Made by a program: the position numbers and the translations under genes. A stretch of 64,000 bases of DNA from an uncultured Butyrivibrio sp. (GTDB lineage: Bacteria; Bacillota; Clostridia; Lachnospirales; Lachnospiraceae): NCBI GenBank assembly GCA_945928575.1, contig CAMENP010000005.1, positions 62,001-126,000 of the forward strand. Direction: 5' to 3'. Below, piece after piece: positions 44,673-53,879 of this stretch; position 1 is the stretch's first letter; each line of letters begins with the position of its first letter. Below the pieces are notes generated by a model. The model had not been told where the DNA came from, made no database searches, and worked only from the letters and a program-made list of their open reading frames with translations.

Positions 44673-46262
44673 TTAACAACCTTCCGTTGCCGCTTTCTCA
44701 ACCTTCATTGTCTTCTTATAGCGGTCCATATAAATCTCAAAATCTCTCACATCCTCTGCCACCGGATTTATGACCGTAGATTTGACATCGGCAAATATCC
44801 TGTTATCCAGAAAATTACCGAGAGAGCCGTATTCTTTTTTATGTATCATATACAATCCAAGCAGTGCCATTCCCCATGCTCCGCCCTCACCGGCATTCTC
44901 CATAACGGTAACAGGCGTGTCCATGGCCGCAGCCATAATTCTCTGTCCGGCAACCGGTGTCTTGAAAAATCCTCCATGACCTGTGATCCTGTCAAGTCCC
45001 ACCTTCTCATCCTTAAAAAGAATATCAAGGCCTATTTTCAGGGATGCTATGGAGCTGTATATATTGGCCTTCATAAAATTGGCGACGTTAAGTATTGAAT
45101 CTGGCTGTCTTACAACGAGAGGTCTTCCCTCGTCAAAGCCCGTAATATGCTCGCCGGAAAAATAATTATATGTGACTATTCCGCCGCAGTCGGCATTGCC
45201 TTCAAGCGCTTTGGTAAAAAGTGTCTCGTACACCTTGCCGGTATCCGTCTTAAATCCCATACATTCCGCAAAATCCATAAAGAGTCCGGCCCATGCGTTA
45301 ATATCCGATGTGCAGTTATTGCAATGCACCATCGCAACCGGACTTCCGTCAGGCGTCGTAACCATATCAAGCTCTTCGTGGAGTTTATTAAGCTTCCTGT
45401 CGAGAACGACCATTGCAAATACGGATGTTCCGGCCGATACATTTCCGGTTCTTACGCTGACCGCATCGGTGGCTGTCATTCCGGTTCCGGCATCTCCTTC
45501 CGGAGGACATAAATGTACTCCGGCTCTAAGCTTTCCGGATGCGTCCAGAAGTGCCGCGCCCTCATCCGTCAGGCATCCCGCATCTTCTCCCGCAGTAAGA
45601 ACGTGCGGCAGGATATCACGCAGTTTCCAGTCATAATGCCTGTCCGCAATAAGCTCATCAAACTGTTCCATATGTTTTCTTTCATAATCACAAGCCGATG
45701 AATCAATCGGAAACATTCCCGATGCCTCTCCGACTCCCATGACTTTATTGCCGGTAAGCCTGTAATGTATATAACCTGCAAGCGTTGTAAGGTATTTTAT
45801 ACCTGCAACATGTTCTTCGCCGTTAAGGATAGCCTGATACAGATGTGCGATGCTCCATCTCTGCGGGATATGGAAACCGAAAAGTGATGTAAGCTCCGCG
45901 GAAGCCTCGCCCGTTATCGTGTTGCGCCATGTCCTGAACGGAACCAGTAATCTGTCATTCTCATCAAGTGCAATATATCCGTGCATCATTCCACTGAAGC
46001 CCAAAGCCGCCAGTGAGGTTATGTAAACGTTATATTTATCATATACGTCTTCCGCCAATGAGGCATAGCAATCCCTTAATCCGCCTATTATGTCTTCCTC
46101 GCTGTATGTCCATATGCCCGAAACAAGCTTATTCTCCCAGTCATGGCTGCCGATTGCGATAACTTTTCCCTCATCGTCCGTAAGCACGGCTTTAATTCTT
46201 GTAGAGCCGAATTCCATTCCGAGAACCGCTCTTCCCTGTTCAATAAATTCCGATATATTCAT
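44673..46262 (-). CDS. FGGY-family carbohydrate kinase
   Basis: 529 aa. ASKHA fold: GMEFGSTRIKAVLTDDEG (phosphate 1), ALGFSGMMHGYIALD (near 88), EGDAGTGMTATDAVSVRTGNVSAGTSVFA (phosphate 2 region) and ITGHGGFFKTPVAGQRIMA with GEGGAWGMALLG (adenosine). Closest by layout to xylulokinase/ribulokinase types, but the GEASGMFPID loop differs from standard xylulokinase, so the substrate is open. First gene of a unit with the GTPase-NYN protein; the pairing is not obviously functional. Confidence 0.88.
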   Translation of the reverse strand: MNISEFIEQGRAVLGMEFGSTRIKAVLTDDEGKVIAIGSHDWENKLVSGIWTYSEEDIIGGLRDCYASLAEDVYDKYNVYITSLAALGFSGMMHGYIALDENDRLLVPFRTWRNTITGEASAELTSLFGFHIPQRWSIAHLYQAILNGEEHVAGIKYLTTLAGYIHYRLTGNKVMGVGEASGMFPIDSSACDYERKHMEQFDELIADRHYDWKLRDILPHVLTAGEDAGCLTDEGAALLDASGKLRAGVHLCPPEGDAGTGMTATDAVSVRTGNVSAGTSVFAMVVLDRKLNKLHEELDMVTTPDGSPVAMVHCNNCTSDINAWAGLFMDFAECMGFKTDTGKVYETLFTKALEGNADCGGIVTYNYFSGEHITGFDEGRPLVVRQPDSILNVANFMKANIYSSIASLKIGLDILFKDEKVGLDRITGHGGFFKTPVAGQRIMAAAMDTPVTVMENAGEGGAWGMALLGLYMIHKKEYGSLGNFLDNRIFADVKSTVINPVAEDVRDFEIYMDRYKKTMKVEKAATEGC

Positions 46263-46318
46263 GTAAAAATTACTTCCTTTTTTTTGAAATAATTATACAA
46301 TATCGCTCACAAATAGTA

Positions 46319-46343
46319 AAGAAAAAGCGGCATCCGCCGCTTT
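46319..46343 (-). terminator. Terminator of the 259-aa gene
   Basis: 8-bp perfect arms AAAGCGGC / GCCGCTTT with a 4-nt loop, overlapping the stop codon, followed on the minus strand by TTTTTCTTT. Confidence 0.65.
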
Positions 46344-47121
46344 ATCTGTGTGTGTTACGCCTTATATGCGTCATATAATTTTGAATGGTGTCAACAAGAT
46401 TCTGCGCCTCCACGGTATCATATGAGGCACTTTCATCCGTCTTATCCTCCGTTACTGTCTCCGTGGTATCAGGACTGTCGGAATCTTTCGTTACCTCGTC
46501 CGTATCTTTGGATGTATCCTCATCCTGTTCTACATCTTCGCCGTCTTTAACCTCCGTATTAGGGCTGTCCGCTTTCTTTTCTTCCTTATATTCCTCTTCC
46601 GTAGGAAGCTTTGCATAAGCACCCGACTGAACAAATTCATTGTGGGCTTTATTTATGTATGATGTCTTGGCAAGCAGCTTTTCCGCTATTTCATATTTCT
46701 TACCGTCCGGAATTGCCGGATTGTTCACAACACGCTTAAGCTCACACAGATAAGAGGACATCTTATTAAATCTCGCACGATCGGCCTGTTCCTTGGTCTT
46801 GCAATGCTTAAGTTCTTCCTTATATGAATCCTTCTCCTGAAGCATCTCCTTGTAACTTCTGTAAAGATCCGGGTTCTTCTGGGCGATATACTGTTCCTCC
46901 TCCGGGGTCAGCGCCTCTCCGGCCTTCATCTTGGATGTAATTTCATTGAGCTTCTGATTCTCACGCATCTTCGCGGCATCCTCTTTATATTGATTAAGAA
47001 TCCGTTCCTCAGGTGTCATTTCCTTCATGAATATCTTGCCGGTCTGTTTTTTCTGCTGCCACTCCGAGTCCATTTTCTTAAGTCTCATGGCATTGCTTAT
47101 GGTTCCTGTTATAAGTAACAT
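46342..47121 (-). CDS. Charged coiled-coil protein of unknown function
   Basis: 259 aa, AAGGAGGTTTATT RBS. Helical, Lys/Glu-rich (MTPEERILNQYKEDAAKMREN, GEALTPEEEQYIAQKNPDLYRSYKEMLQEKD). It ends in a low-complexity acidic Thr/Asp stretch (DVEQDEDTSKDTDEVTKDSD) and a short helix. The N-terminal LLITGTISNAM is only mildly hydrophobic. I do not recognise the family. It lies between flavodoxin and the FGGY kinase with its own terminator. Confidence 0.7.
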   Translation of the reverse strand: MLLITGTISNAMRLKKMDSEWQQKKQTGKIFMKEMTPEERILNQYKEDAAKMRENQKLNEITSKMKAGEALTPEEEQYIAQKNPDLYRSYKEMLQEKDSYKEELKHCKTKEQADRARFNKMSSYLCELKRVVNNPAIPDGKKYEIAEKLLAKTSYINKAHNEFVQSGAYAKLPTEEEYKEEKKADSPNTEVKDGEDVEQDEDTSKDTDEVTKDSDSPDTTETVTEDKTDESASYDTVEAQNLVDTIQNYMTHIRRNTHR

Positions 47122-47261
47122 AATAAACCTCCTTGTTACACCGCAATCCGGAATCCGTTCCGGAAGGTTTGGCAGAATATACTAATTAGCATATCGGCAT
47201 AACAGGAAGGTTTATTAATGTAAGTGATTTTATATTTGGCAATTAAAATGAAAATTCCAAA

Positions 47262-47696
47262 CTAAGCTAATGATGCAAGTTTGGCTCCGAGTGCTTCGCA
47301 CTGTGCTGTGGCATCAGCATCAGGTGCACCCATACATATTACTCCTTCGCCATCAACTACTGTGGCTCCGGCAGATGTCATTCTGTCAACCCAGTCACGC
47401 ATCCACTGTCCGTCTCCCCAGCCGTATGAGCCGAAAAGTCCGATAGTCTTGCCTGAAACTGACATCTCAAGGTCGCTGACAAACGGCTCCATCTCGCCTT
47501 CTTCGAGAACTTCTGCACCCATAGCCGGACATCCGAGTGCGAATACTTTGGCACTCTTAAGCTCATCAATTGATGCATCGCTCACAAATACAACGTCAGC
47601 CTCTTTGCCTGCTTTTCTGATTCCGTCGGCAACTGCATTAGCCATTGCCTCGGTATTTCCGGATTGTGACCAGAATACTACCTGAATATTACTCAT
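47262..47696 (-). CDS. Flavodoxin
   Basis: 144 aa from MSNIQVVFWSQSGNTEAMAN; TTGGAGG precedes the ATG. FMN phosphate loop SQSGNTEAMAN (T/S-x-T-G-x-T type), isoalloxazine loops GCPAMGAE and SYGWGDGQWMRDW. Short electron-transfer protein that often replaces ferredoxin under low iron. It overlaps the DUF3793 gene end by 8 bp and is downstream of a candidate iron/manganese-type operator, consistent with metal-regulated expression. Confidence 0.92.
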   Translation of the reverse strand: MSNIQVVFWSQSGNTEAMANAVADGIRKAGKEADVVFVSDASIDELKSAKVFALGCPAMGAEVLEEGEMEPFVSDLEMSVSGKTIGLFGSYGWGDGQWMRDWVDRMTSAGATVVDGEGVICMGAPDADATAQCEALGAKLASLA

Positions 47697-48264
47697 GAAA
47701 ATCCTCCAATCCTTTTGCAACCAGCATTATCATGGTTTCTCTGGCCCGCTCGTACAGACCGAACAGCTTCAGCTTGGCAGGAAGGTTGGCATATACCTTC
47801 CAATATCCGGTATAGATTGCATTCTCGCCGGCATTCTCTATGAATCCGGCAACATCTTCCGGCGGATAGCCAAGAAACAATCCAAGTTCGTGAGGAAAAC
47901 CTTTGTTCTCAGAAGCGTATTGTCTGTATTTGGTCCTGAACAGACGGAGAGAGTCCATCAGGCCATTGCAGCCATAACCCATTTGTCCCAGAAGTCCAGA
48001 CACATTCTCATCTCTCAGGTAATTCTCCAATCCATCTCTGTCATAAAGCAGAAACGTTGTCTTCTCAGCTGTCCGCAACAGGAAATAATATGACAGCTTA
48101 TACTTCTTGAACGCATATAATGCATCCCGAACAGAACTGTTATCAATTATGAAAAGATTGGATATCTTAATCCCTGCAATCAGAGGTGCACATTGAAGTG
48201 CCATCTGGGTATTTACATTATTCAGATCCATACCGCAAACCGTCTTTAAAACTTCTTGTGTCAT
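47689..48264 (-). CDS. DUF3793 family protein
   Basis: 191 aa, soluble and helical. Signatures IAGIKISNLFIID, ENYLRDENVSGLLGQMGYG and FPHELGLFLGYPPEDVAGFIENAG match DUF3793. Function unknown; in clostridia this family commonly accompanies flavodoxin and metal-responsive genes, as here. GGGAGGCATT RBS. A 34-bp dyad lies 18 bp upstream of the ATG. Confidence 0.85.
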   Translation of the reverse strand: MTQEVLKTVCGMDLNNVNTQMALQCAPLIAGIKISNLFIIDNSSVRDALYAFKKYKLSYYFLLRTAEKTTFLLYDRDGLENYLRDENVSGLLGQMGYGCNGLMDSLRLFRTKYRQYASENKGFPHELGLFLGYPPEDVAGFIENAGENAIYTGYWKVYANLPAKLKLFGLYERARETMIMLVAKGLEDFHE

Positions 48265-48281
48265 AATGCCTCCCGGTTGAG

Positions 48282-48315
48282 TTAGTTATCTCTAACTTGA
48301 GTTAAGTATAACTAA
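48282..48315 (-). promoter_or_regulatory. Palindromic operator of the DUF3793-flavodoxin operon
   Basis: Dyad TTAGTTAT ... ATAACTAA (34 bp) with an inner TAACT/AGTTA pair, 18 bp before the ATG. It shares the TTAG-TA/TA-CTAA half sites with the palindromes at the feo genes, so it probably belongs to the DtxR-type regulator encoded at 57508. Confidence 0.55.
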
Positions 48316-48373
48316 TTATTTGTTTTCTGTCAACACATTTTTATGATAAACAATTCTCAATAAAATATGTATC

Positions 48374-48408
48374 AAAAAAAGACTGCCGTGCATATGCACG
48401 ACAGTCTT
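48374..48408 (-). terminator. Terminator of the DUF6110-ATPase unit
   Basis: 15-bp arms AAGACTGCCGTGCAT / ATGCACGACAGTCTT (one mismatch), continuous palindrome, followed on the minus strand by seven T. 14 bp after the ATPase stop. Confidence 0.8.
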
Positions 48409-48421
48409 ATACAAATTAGTG

Positions 48422-50494
48422 TTAAATTATATCTTTCATACTCTGCAGGCCGATCAACAAAGTTGACGTATTATGCAAAAGCGCCGATGTTGTAGGGGCT
48501 ATTATGCCGAACACTCCAAGAACTATAAGGCCTGAATTAAATCCTACTATAGTTCTGTAATTGTGATGTATCCTCTTCATAAGACCGTTGCTTAATTTCT
48601 TAAAGGTAACCATACCCATAAGGTTATCAGCGCCTATGGTGACATCGGCAATTTCCCTTGCAATCTGCGCACCGTCATTTATGGCAACACCTATATCCGC
48701 TGCCGAAAGAGCCGGTGTATCGTTAATGCCGTCTCCGACCATGACAACTTTATGTCCAAGTGCCTTCTCACGTTCAACAAATCCTGCCTTATCTTCCGGC
48801 AGCACTTCCGAATAATACTCGTCCACTCCGACACGTTCGGCAATAGCCCTTGCTGTACGTTCACTGTCTCCGGTCATCATGACAACCTTGCGGATGCCTG
48901 CCTCTTTAAGCTGCCTTATAACATCGGCGGCTTCATCACGCACCGGATCCTCTATGCATATAACCGCCGCAAGCCTGTTCTCTATTGCAAGATAAAGCTG
49001 TGAACACTCTTCCGGAAGTGACTTGAATCGTTCTTCCATACCGTCGGGAATAACACACTGTTCATCCTCAAATACGAAATGATAACTTCCGATTATCGCC
49101 TTGCGGCCTTCGATTGTGGTGGAAATACCGTGTGCAACGATATATTCGACCTTGGAATGCATCTCTTCATGTTCAAGCCTGCGTTCTTTGGCAGCATCCA
49201 CAACCGCCTTTGCCATAGAGTGTGGGAAATGTTCCTCCATACATGCTGCTATTCTCAACAATTCATCCGAGCTGCGTCCGTCAAATGATACAACATCCAC
49301 AACAGTAGGTGTTGCTTTGGTAAGGGTTCCTGTCTTATCAAATACGATAGTATCTGCTTCCGCCATGGCTTCCATGAACTTGCCGCCCTTGACCGTTACA
49401 TTGTATTCATTGGCCTCTCTTATAGCCGACAGGACCGAAACAGGCATTGAAAGTTTCAATGCGCATGAGAAATCGACCATAAGCACAGAAAGCGCTTTGG
49501 TAACGTTCCTCGTAAAAAGGTATACCAATGCCGTTCCGGCAAGTGTGTACGGAACTAACTTATCCGCCAGATGTTCGGCTTTACTCTCAAGACCGGACTT
49601 AAGTTTCTCAGATTTCTCGATCATCGCCACTATCTGCTGGTACTTGTTATTTCCGTTGACCGATTTGGCCCTGAGTGTTATCTCACCTTCCTCAAGAACA
49701 GTTCCGGCATATACATATCCGCCCTCTGCCTTTCTGACAGGATTGGATTCTCCGGTAAGTGTGGCCTGGTTAACCATGCCTTCACCACTTACGACGTCGC
49801 CGTCAAACGGTATAACATTACCCATGTGAACTACTATGAGGTCATTCTGTTCAACTTTGGATGCCGGGATAAGCACTTCGGTTCCATCCTTAAGGAGCCA
49901 GACCTTATCAATGTTAAGCGACATACTTCTGGCAAGGTCGTCAACCGACTTCTTATGCGTCCATTCCTCAAGCAGTTCTCCGATTCCAAGCAGGAACATA
50001 ACAGAACCCGCCGTAGCAAAATCGCCGCGGAATACCGATACGCCGATTGCAGTTCCGTCAAGGACCGGAACCTCTATTCTGCCCTTGCACAATGTCTTAA
50101 TGCCGTTCCATATGTACTTGACCGACTTGACCGCCGTGATAACATTCCTTATCGGGACGGGCATGAAACACCTGGAAAAAATTCTCCACAAAATCCTGTC
50201 GGCCAGTTTTTCCTGATACATGGCATTCAGCGCACGGCCCGAATTTTCAAGGTAATTCTCCGGCACTTCAACCGAAGCATATTGAAAAGCCTTTATCGCT
50301 TTGATGATATCGCTTTTCGGAGCCGTGTAACATATAACGGCATCAGCGGTACGGTCATAGACCTTGGCGCTTGTCACACCGGCAACATTCTCAAGATAGT
50401 ATGCCAGCGTATCTGCCTGACGATATGTCATGCTCTCCTGCATCAGATGCACTCTCAGCCTTCCCTTTATATCATGTCTGATAATAAATTTCAT
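48422..50494 (-). CDS. P1B-type metal ATPase with an atypical transmembrane site
   Basis: 690 aa. An N-terminal HMA_2-like domain (RHDIKGRLRVHL, no CxxC), actuator TLTGESNPVRK, phosphorylation site FDKTGTLTKA, PHSMAKAVVDAA (HP locus), GDGINDTPALS. The usual metal motif CPC/SPC in the sixth helix is replaced by VDFSCALKLSMP (SCA, one Cys). C-terminal LHNTSTLLIGLQSMK is typical for the subgroup. The transported metal is therefore unclear; the surrounding iron genes suggest Fe or Mn export, but that is guesswork. 6 bp after the DUF6110 gene. Confidence 0.85.
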   Translation of the reverse strand: MKFIIRHDIKGRLRVHLMQESMTYRQADTLAYYLENVAGVTSAKVYDRTADAVICYTAPKSDIIKAIKAFQYASVEVPENYLENSGRALNAMYQEKLADRILWRIFSRCFMPVPIRNVITAVKSVKYIWNGIKTLCKGRIEVPVLDGTAIGVSVFRGDFATAGSVMFLLGIGELLEEWTHKKSVDDLARSMSLNIDKVWLLKDGTEVLIPASKVEQNDLIVVHMGNVIPFDGDVVSGEGMVNQATLTGESNPVRKAEGGYVYAGTVLEEGEITLRAKSVNGNNKYQQIVAMIEKSEKLKSGLESKAEHLADKLVPYTLAGTALVYLFTRNVTKALSVLMVDFSCALKLSMPVSVLSAIREANEYNVTVKGGKFMEAMAEADTIVFDKTGTLTKATPTVVDVVSFDGRSSDELLRIAACMEEHFPHSMAKAVVDAAKERRLEHEEMHSKVEYIVAHGISTTIEGRKAIIGSYHFVFEDEQCVIPDGMEERFKSLPEECSQLYLAIENRLAAVICIEDPVRDEAADVIRQLKEAGIRKVVMMTGDSERTARAIAERVGVDEYYSEVLPEDKAGFVEREKALGHKVVMVGDGINDTPALSAADIGVAINDGAQIAREIADVTIGADNLMGMVTFKKLSNGLMKRIHHNYRTIVGFNSGLIVLGVFGIIAPTTSALLHNTSTLLIGLQSMKDII

Positions 50495-50500
50495 AGGGTA

Positions 50501-50785
50501 TTACGCCTCTGTTTCTTCTGCATTTTCCTTTACATCATCATCGATAACCGCATCGCACTCGTCATACTTCTCGTTGATCTGCTTAGCCTCAGCATATATA
50601 TCATCAGCATTCTCCTTAACGGTTGATGCAGTCTTCATAACCGACTTCTTGGCACGGAGAAAAGCTGCTGTACAATGTGTGTACGCTTTCTTAGCTGTTT
50701 TGCTTGATAAAAGCTTGATTCCCGCTGTTCCGAAGAGCACTCCTCCCGCAAAAAGTCCTACTTTTTTCATGTTAATTTTAGCCAT
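50501..50785 (-). CDS. DUF6110 family small protein
   Basis: 94 aa. N-terminal amphiphilic/hydrophobic helix KVGLFAGGVLFGTAGIKLLSS with a Gly-zipper look, then a helical basic stretch (AKKAYTHCTAAFLRAKKSVMK) and an acidic tail (DDDVKENAEETEA). Matches DUF6110, which accompanies HMA_2-type P-ATPases; probably a partner of the following ATPase. AAGGAGG RBS. Confidence 0.8.
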   Translation of the reverse strand: MAKINMKKVGLFAGGVLFGTAGIKLLSSKTAKKAYTHCTAAFLRAKKSVMKTASTVKENADDIYAEAKQINEKYDECDAVIDDDVKENAEETEA

Positions 50786-50851
50786 AATTAAATTCCTCCT
50801 TGTTTGGTTTAACTGGTATTATAATATTAATATTCTTATGTGTGAAGAAGG

Positions 50852-50886
50852 AAAAACGTTATTGAAAAATATTATCAATAACGTTT
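50852..50886 (-). terminator. Terminator of the ABC permease gene
   Basis: 12-bp perfect arms AAACGTTATTGA / TCAATAACGTTT and a 9-nt loop, with a T-run on the minus strand. Confidence 0.75.
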
Positions 50887-50896
50887 CTTCCATAAT

Positions 50897-53143
50897 TTAT
50901 TCTACATTCTTAAGCGCCTGATCCATCGGAATCTTCTTAATCTTTCTGAACTGGAGAAGTGCCACAACAACATATGTCGCCATAATGATCAGGAACATCT
51001 TCCAGTATATGTTCTTATCATACCACAGTATGAGCCAGCCGCTCATCGATGACATCATCGGCCTGTATATAACCTTTATGATGAAAGTCGATGCCGCAAT
51101 GCTTATGACGGTAGATATGGCTACGACCCATGTCGTTGCAAGCAGATAAAGTCTTGCTATTTCGCCATTTTCATACCCGAGTATCTTAACCATGGATATC
51201 GAATTGGCATTTTTCTCAAGCACAAGCTTCGTGAGAAGATATATAAGAAGTGCCGCCATTATTACCGCAAATATATAGAAAAGATAGAACATATTGCCCA
51301 TCGATACTTCAAGCTGTCTGGTAACTTTTGTCAGATCTTCTTCTGTAATACATGAAGCGATATATTTATCATCGATGTCTTTTATCCCGGCATTGCTGAA
51401 ATATCCGGTATAATAATCTGCGTTCTTGTCAAATGCTTCATTAAACCGGCTCTGCTCCATAAATACCACTACCGATGACGGATATTTCACTATCTTATCA
51501 ACCGTAAATTCATATTCATTGTCTGCATATTCTTCGCTCAGTTTAATCTTGTCACCCACTTCAAGCCGGTATTTGTCAGCCATGCAGTCGGAGATTGCAA
51601 CTCCGTCTTTGACCGCACCTTCTTTGAAATAAATGCTGTCCTCAGATATACCGTACACCGTAAGTTCATCTCCGTCATACTTATATGAGCCGGCACTGTA
51701 CTTCTCCGCATCTGCCGTATCGGTATCAACCGGAGCCTTTAGAATATACTGGTAATTCGATATCATATTTGACAGCGTTTCTTTCTTCTGATGTTCGAGA
51801 AGCGGAAGCATCATCATACCGAACAGAAGCAATACACATGTAAAAAGCATTCCGACAAACAGAACTATAAAGTTCGGTATATTCTGAAATACCACCCTGA
51901 TTCTGAATCTTGTAAAAAACTTAAAATGCGGAAGCTTTACAGCTTTCTTTCTCTTATGCCTGCTGATATCATGTCTGATAAATCTGAGAGGCGATATCTT
52001 AAATTTGCTGTTAAGAGATATCACATTGATAATAAGCATGATAACAAGCGGAACAACCGTTGTAAGTATAAAAGCCTGTGCATTCCATATGGTTACATAT
52101 GTAGGAAGGCTGTAACTGCCGTAATACATATCCGCCGCAACGTTTTTGAATATTGTATAACCAAGTATATTACCGACGACTGCTGCCACCAACGATACAA
52201 TCATCGGAGGGGCCAGATAATGTCTTACAAGTTCACCCTTAGTATACCCGGAAGCTCTCAATGTTCCGATGACCGATGCCTCTCTGTCTATCGTGTGATT
52301 GATCGTAACCGCAAATACAAATGCCATTATTGCAATTATAATATATAACAAGGCAATCATAAGCGAACGGTCGCCTCCGATATCATCTCCGGTGAAATTA
52401 ATCGCCTGGTTCTGATATCTTGGAATATAATTCGTAAGCGGAGCCTTTGATGCAAGGGCCTTCATGAAGTCATCGGACATATTTTTCTCTTCTTTATCAT
52501 CCGACGGTTCCTTGTCATATTTCCATCCGTAACAGAACGTCTCATGGTCATCTCCGAATTTATCGAAACGTGAATCCGTGACTATGGCAACCGAGAATTT
52601 TACGGCATCGAACATGATCTCGTTATTGTCCGAAAAAAGCGCACTGTAATCGGAAAGTGCAACCAGCCCGCTGACTTTCAGTTTAACATCGCCGACCGTA
52701 ATCTCATCTCCGGTACTTATGCCGTTGTTATCGGCAAACATTCGGTCCAGTGCTATCTCATCATCATTCTGCGGCATCTTACCGTCCATAACGCAGATAA
52801 GGTCAATGTCGTTTCTGTCCCTGAATATCCTGATAGTCGCTTCGTTATCGTCTTTACCAACGGTTGCAGGCTCTTCATTGTAGAAAAGTTCATATAATTT
52901 CACGCCCTCTTTCTCGATGTCGGATATAAGTGTGTCATCCGCTTTCGCTGCGAGCGAAAAATTACCGTCTTCTATGTTGTACTTTTCAAAACTGTTATCG
53001 TATGCCGTTTTCATACTTGATGCTGCGACCAGAAATCCCGATATAAATCCGATCGACAAAAGCATAAAAAGGAATACCGCAAGATATTTACCGATTTCCC
53101 CGAAGATTTCTCTCTTAATTCTTTTTCTTAAAGGATTCTTCAT
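50897..53143 (-). CDS. FtsX/MacB-type ABC transporter permease
   Basis: 748 aa. An N-terminal TM helix (about 18-40), a large extracytoplasmic domain (40-270), three TM helices of the first FtsX domain (about 270-385, with DREASVIGTLRASGYTKGELVRHY), and a second half with TM near 430 and an extracytoplasmic domain (to about 620). The C-terminal FtsX domain (about 625-735, SISMVKILGYENGEIARLY) closes it. Typical of MacB-like export or cell-envelope ABC systems. The substrate is unknown. Works with the ATPase 12 bp upstream. Confidence 0.9.
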   Translation of the reverse strand: MKNPLRKRIKREIFGEIGKYLAVFLFMLLSIGFISGFLVAASSMKTAYDNSFEKYNIEDGNFSLAAKADDTLISDIEKEGVKLYELFYNEEPATVGKDDNEATIRIFRDRNDIDLICVMDGKMPQNDDEIALDRMFADNNGISTGDEITVGDVKLKVSGLVALSDYSALFSDNNEIMFDAVKFSVAIVTDSRFDKFGDDHETFCYGWKYDKEPSDDKEEKNMSDDFMKALASKAPLTNYIPRYQNQAINFTGDDIGGDRSLMIALLYIIIAIMAFVFAVTINHTIDREASVIGTLRASGYTKGELVRHYLAPPMIVSLVAAVVGNILGYTIFKNVAADMYYGSYSLPTYVTIWNAQAFILTTVVPLVIMLIINVISLNSKFKISPLRFIRHDISRHKRKKAVKLPHFKFFTRFRIRVVFQNIPNFIVLFVGMLFTCVLLLFGMMMLPLLEHQKKETLSNMISNYQYILKAPVDTDTADAEKYSAGSYKYDGDELTVYGISEDSIYFKEGAVKDGVAISDCMADKYRLEVGDKIKLSEEYADNEYEFTVDKIVKYPSSVVVFMEQSRFNEAFDKNADYYTGYFSNAGIKDIDDKYIASCITEEDLTKVTRQLEVSMGNMFYLFYIFAVIMAALLIYLLTKLVLEKNANSISMVKILGYENGEIARLYLLATTWVVAISTVISIAASTFIIKVIYRPMMSSMSGWLILWYDKNIYWKMFLIIMATYVVVALLQFRKIKKIPMDQALKNVE

Positions 53144-53155
53144 ATTGCACCGCCT

Positions 53156-53854
53156 TTACCAGTCAAGATCCTGCGCCGGAATCTTGGTCTCGTTGCGGTA
53201 ATCTTTACGGATAGCTCCGTCGCGGAGTTTGATCACACGGTCAGCCATATTCTTAATAGCATCGTTATGCGTTACCATGATAACGGTGTTGCCGTACTTA
53301 TGGTTGACATCCTCAATGAGTTTAAGAATCTCTTTTGATGTATTGTAATCAAGTGCTCCCGTAGGCTCATCACAAAGAAGTATGTCCGGATTCTTTACTA
53401 TCGCACGACCGATTGAGGTTCTCTGCTGCTGTCCTCCGGAAAGCTGTCCCGGAAGTTTATGCCTGTGCTCATATAATCCGAGAGTATGTAATAAATCATC
53501 TATATCAAGCGGTCTGTCGCTAAGATAAGCGCCGACCTCAATGTTTTCCTTCACATTAAGATTAGGTATCAGATTATACATCTGAAAAACATATCCGAGG
53601 TGCTTCCTTCTGTATGCCGTGAGCACCTTCTCATTCATATTTGCCGTTTTTTCTCCATCAATTGCCACATATCCGCCATCAGCGTTGTCAATACCACCTA
53701 TAATATTAAGTAAAGTTGATTTACCTGAACCGGAAGGTCCGAGAAGCACGCATATCTCTCCTTTTTCGACTTCAAAGTTAATTCCTCTCAGAACGTCAAC
53801 TTTATTTTCTCCCTCACCATAGCTCTTTCTCAAATCTCTTATTTCCAAAAACAT
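53156..53854 (-). CDS. ABC transporter ATP-binding protein (LolD/MacB class)
   Basis: 232 aa from MFLEIRDLRKSYGEG; AGAGGAAT precedes. Walker A GPSGSGKST, LSGGQQQR signature, Walker B ILLCDEPTGALD, and the H-loop MVTHND. The MacB/LolD-class pairing with the FtsX permease is clear. The first gene of this operon is the truncated Fur-like protein; the ATG lies 25 bp after its stop. Confidence 0.93.
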   Translation of the reverse strand: MFLEIRDLRKSYGEGENKVDVLRGINFEVEKGEICVLLGPSGSGKSTLLNIIGGIDNADGGYVAIDGEKTANMNEKVLTAYRRKHLGYVFQMYNLIPNLNVKENIEVGAYLSDRPLDIDDLLHTLGLYEHRHKLPGQLSGGQQQRTSIGRAIVKNPDILLCDEPTGALDYNTSKEILKLIEDVNHKYGNTVIMVTHNDAIKNMADRVIKLRDGAIRKDYRNETKIPAQDLDW

Positions 53855-53879
53855 CTTTTTTATTCCTCTCTTGAATCCA

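Noticed and set aside
47150-47200. Operator upstream of the 259-aa gene (TACTAATTAGCATAT)
   Set aside because: The half sites are everted, not inverted as at feo and DUF3793, so I do not assign it to the same regulator.
49571-50626. 351-aa plus-strand ORF
   Set aside because: Antisense to the P-ATPase. No RBS, no recognisable domain, composition typical of a shadow.
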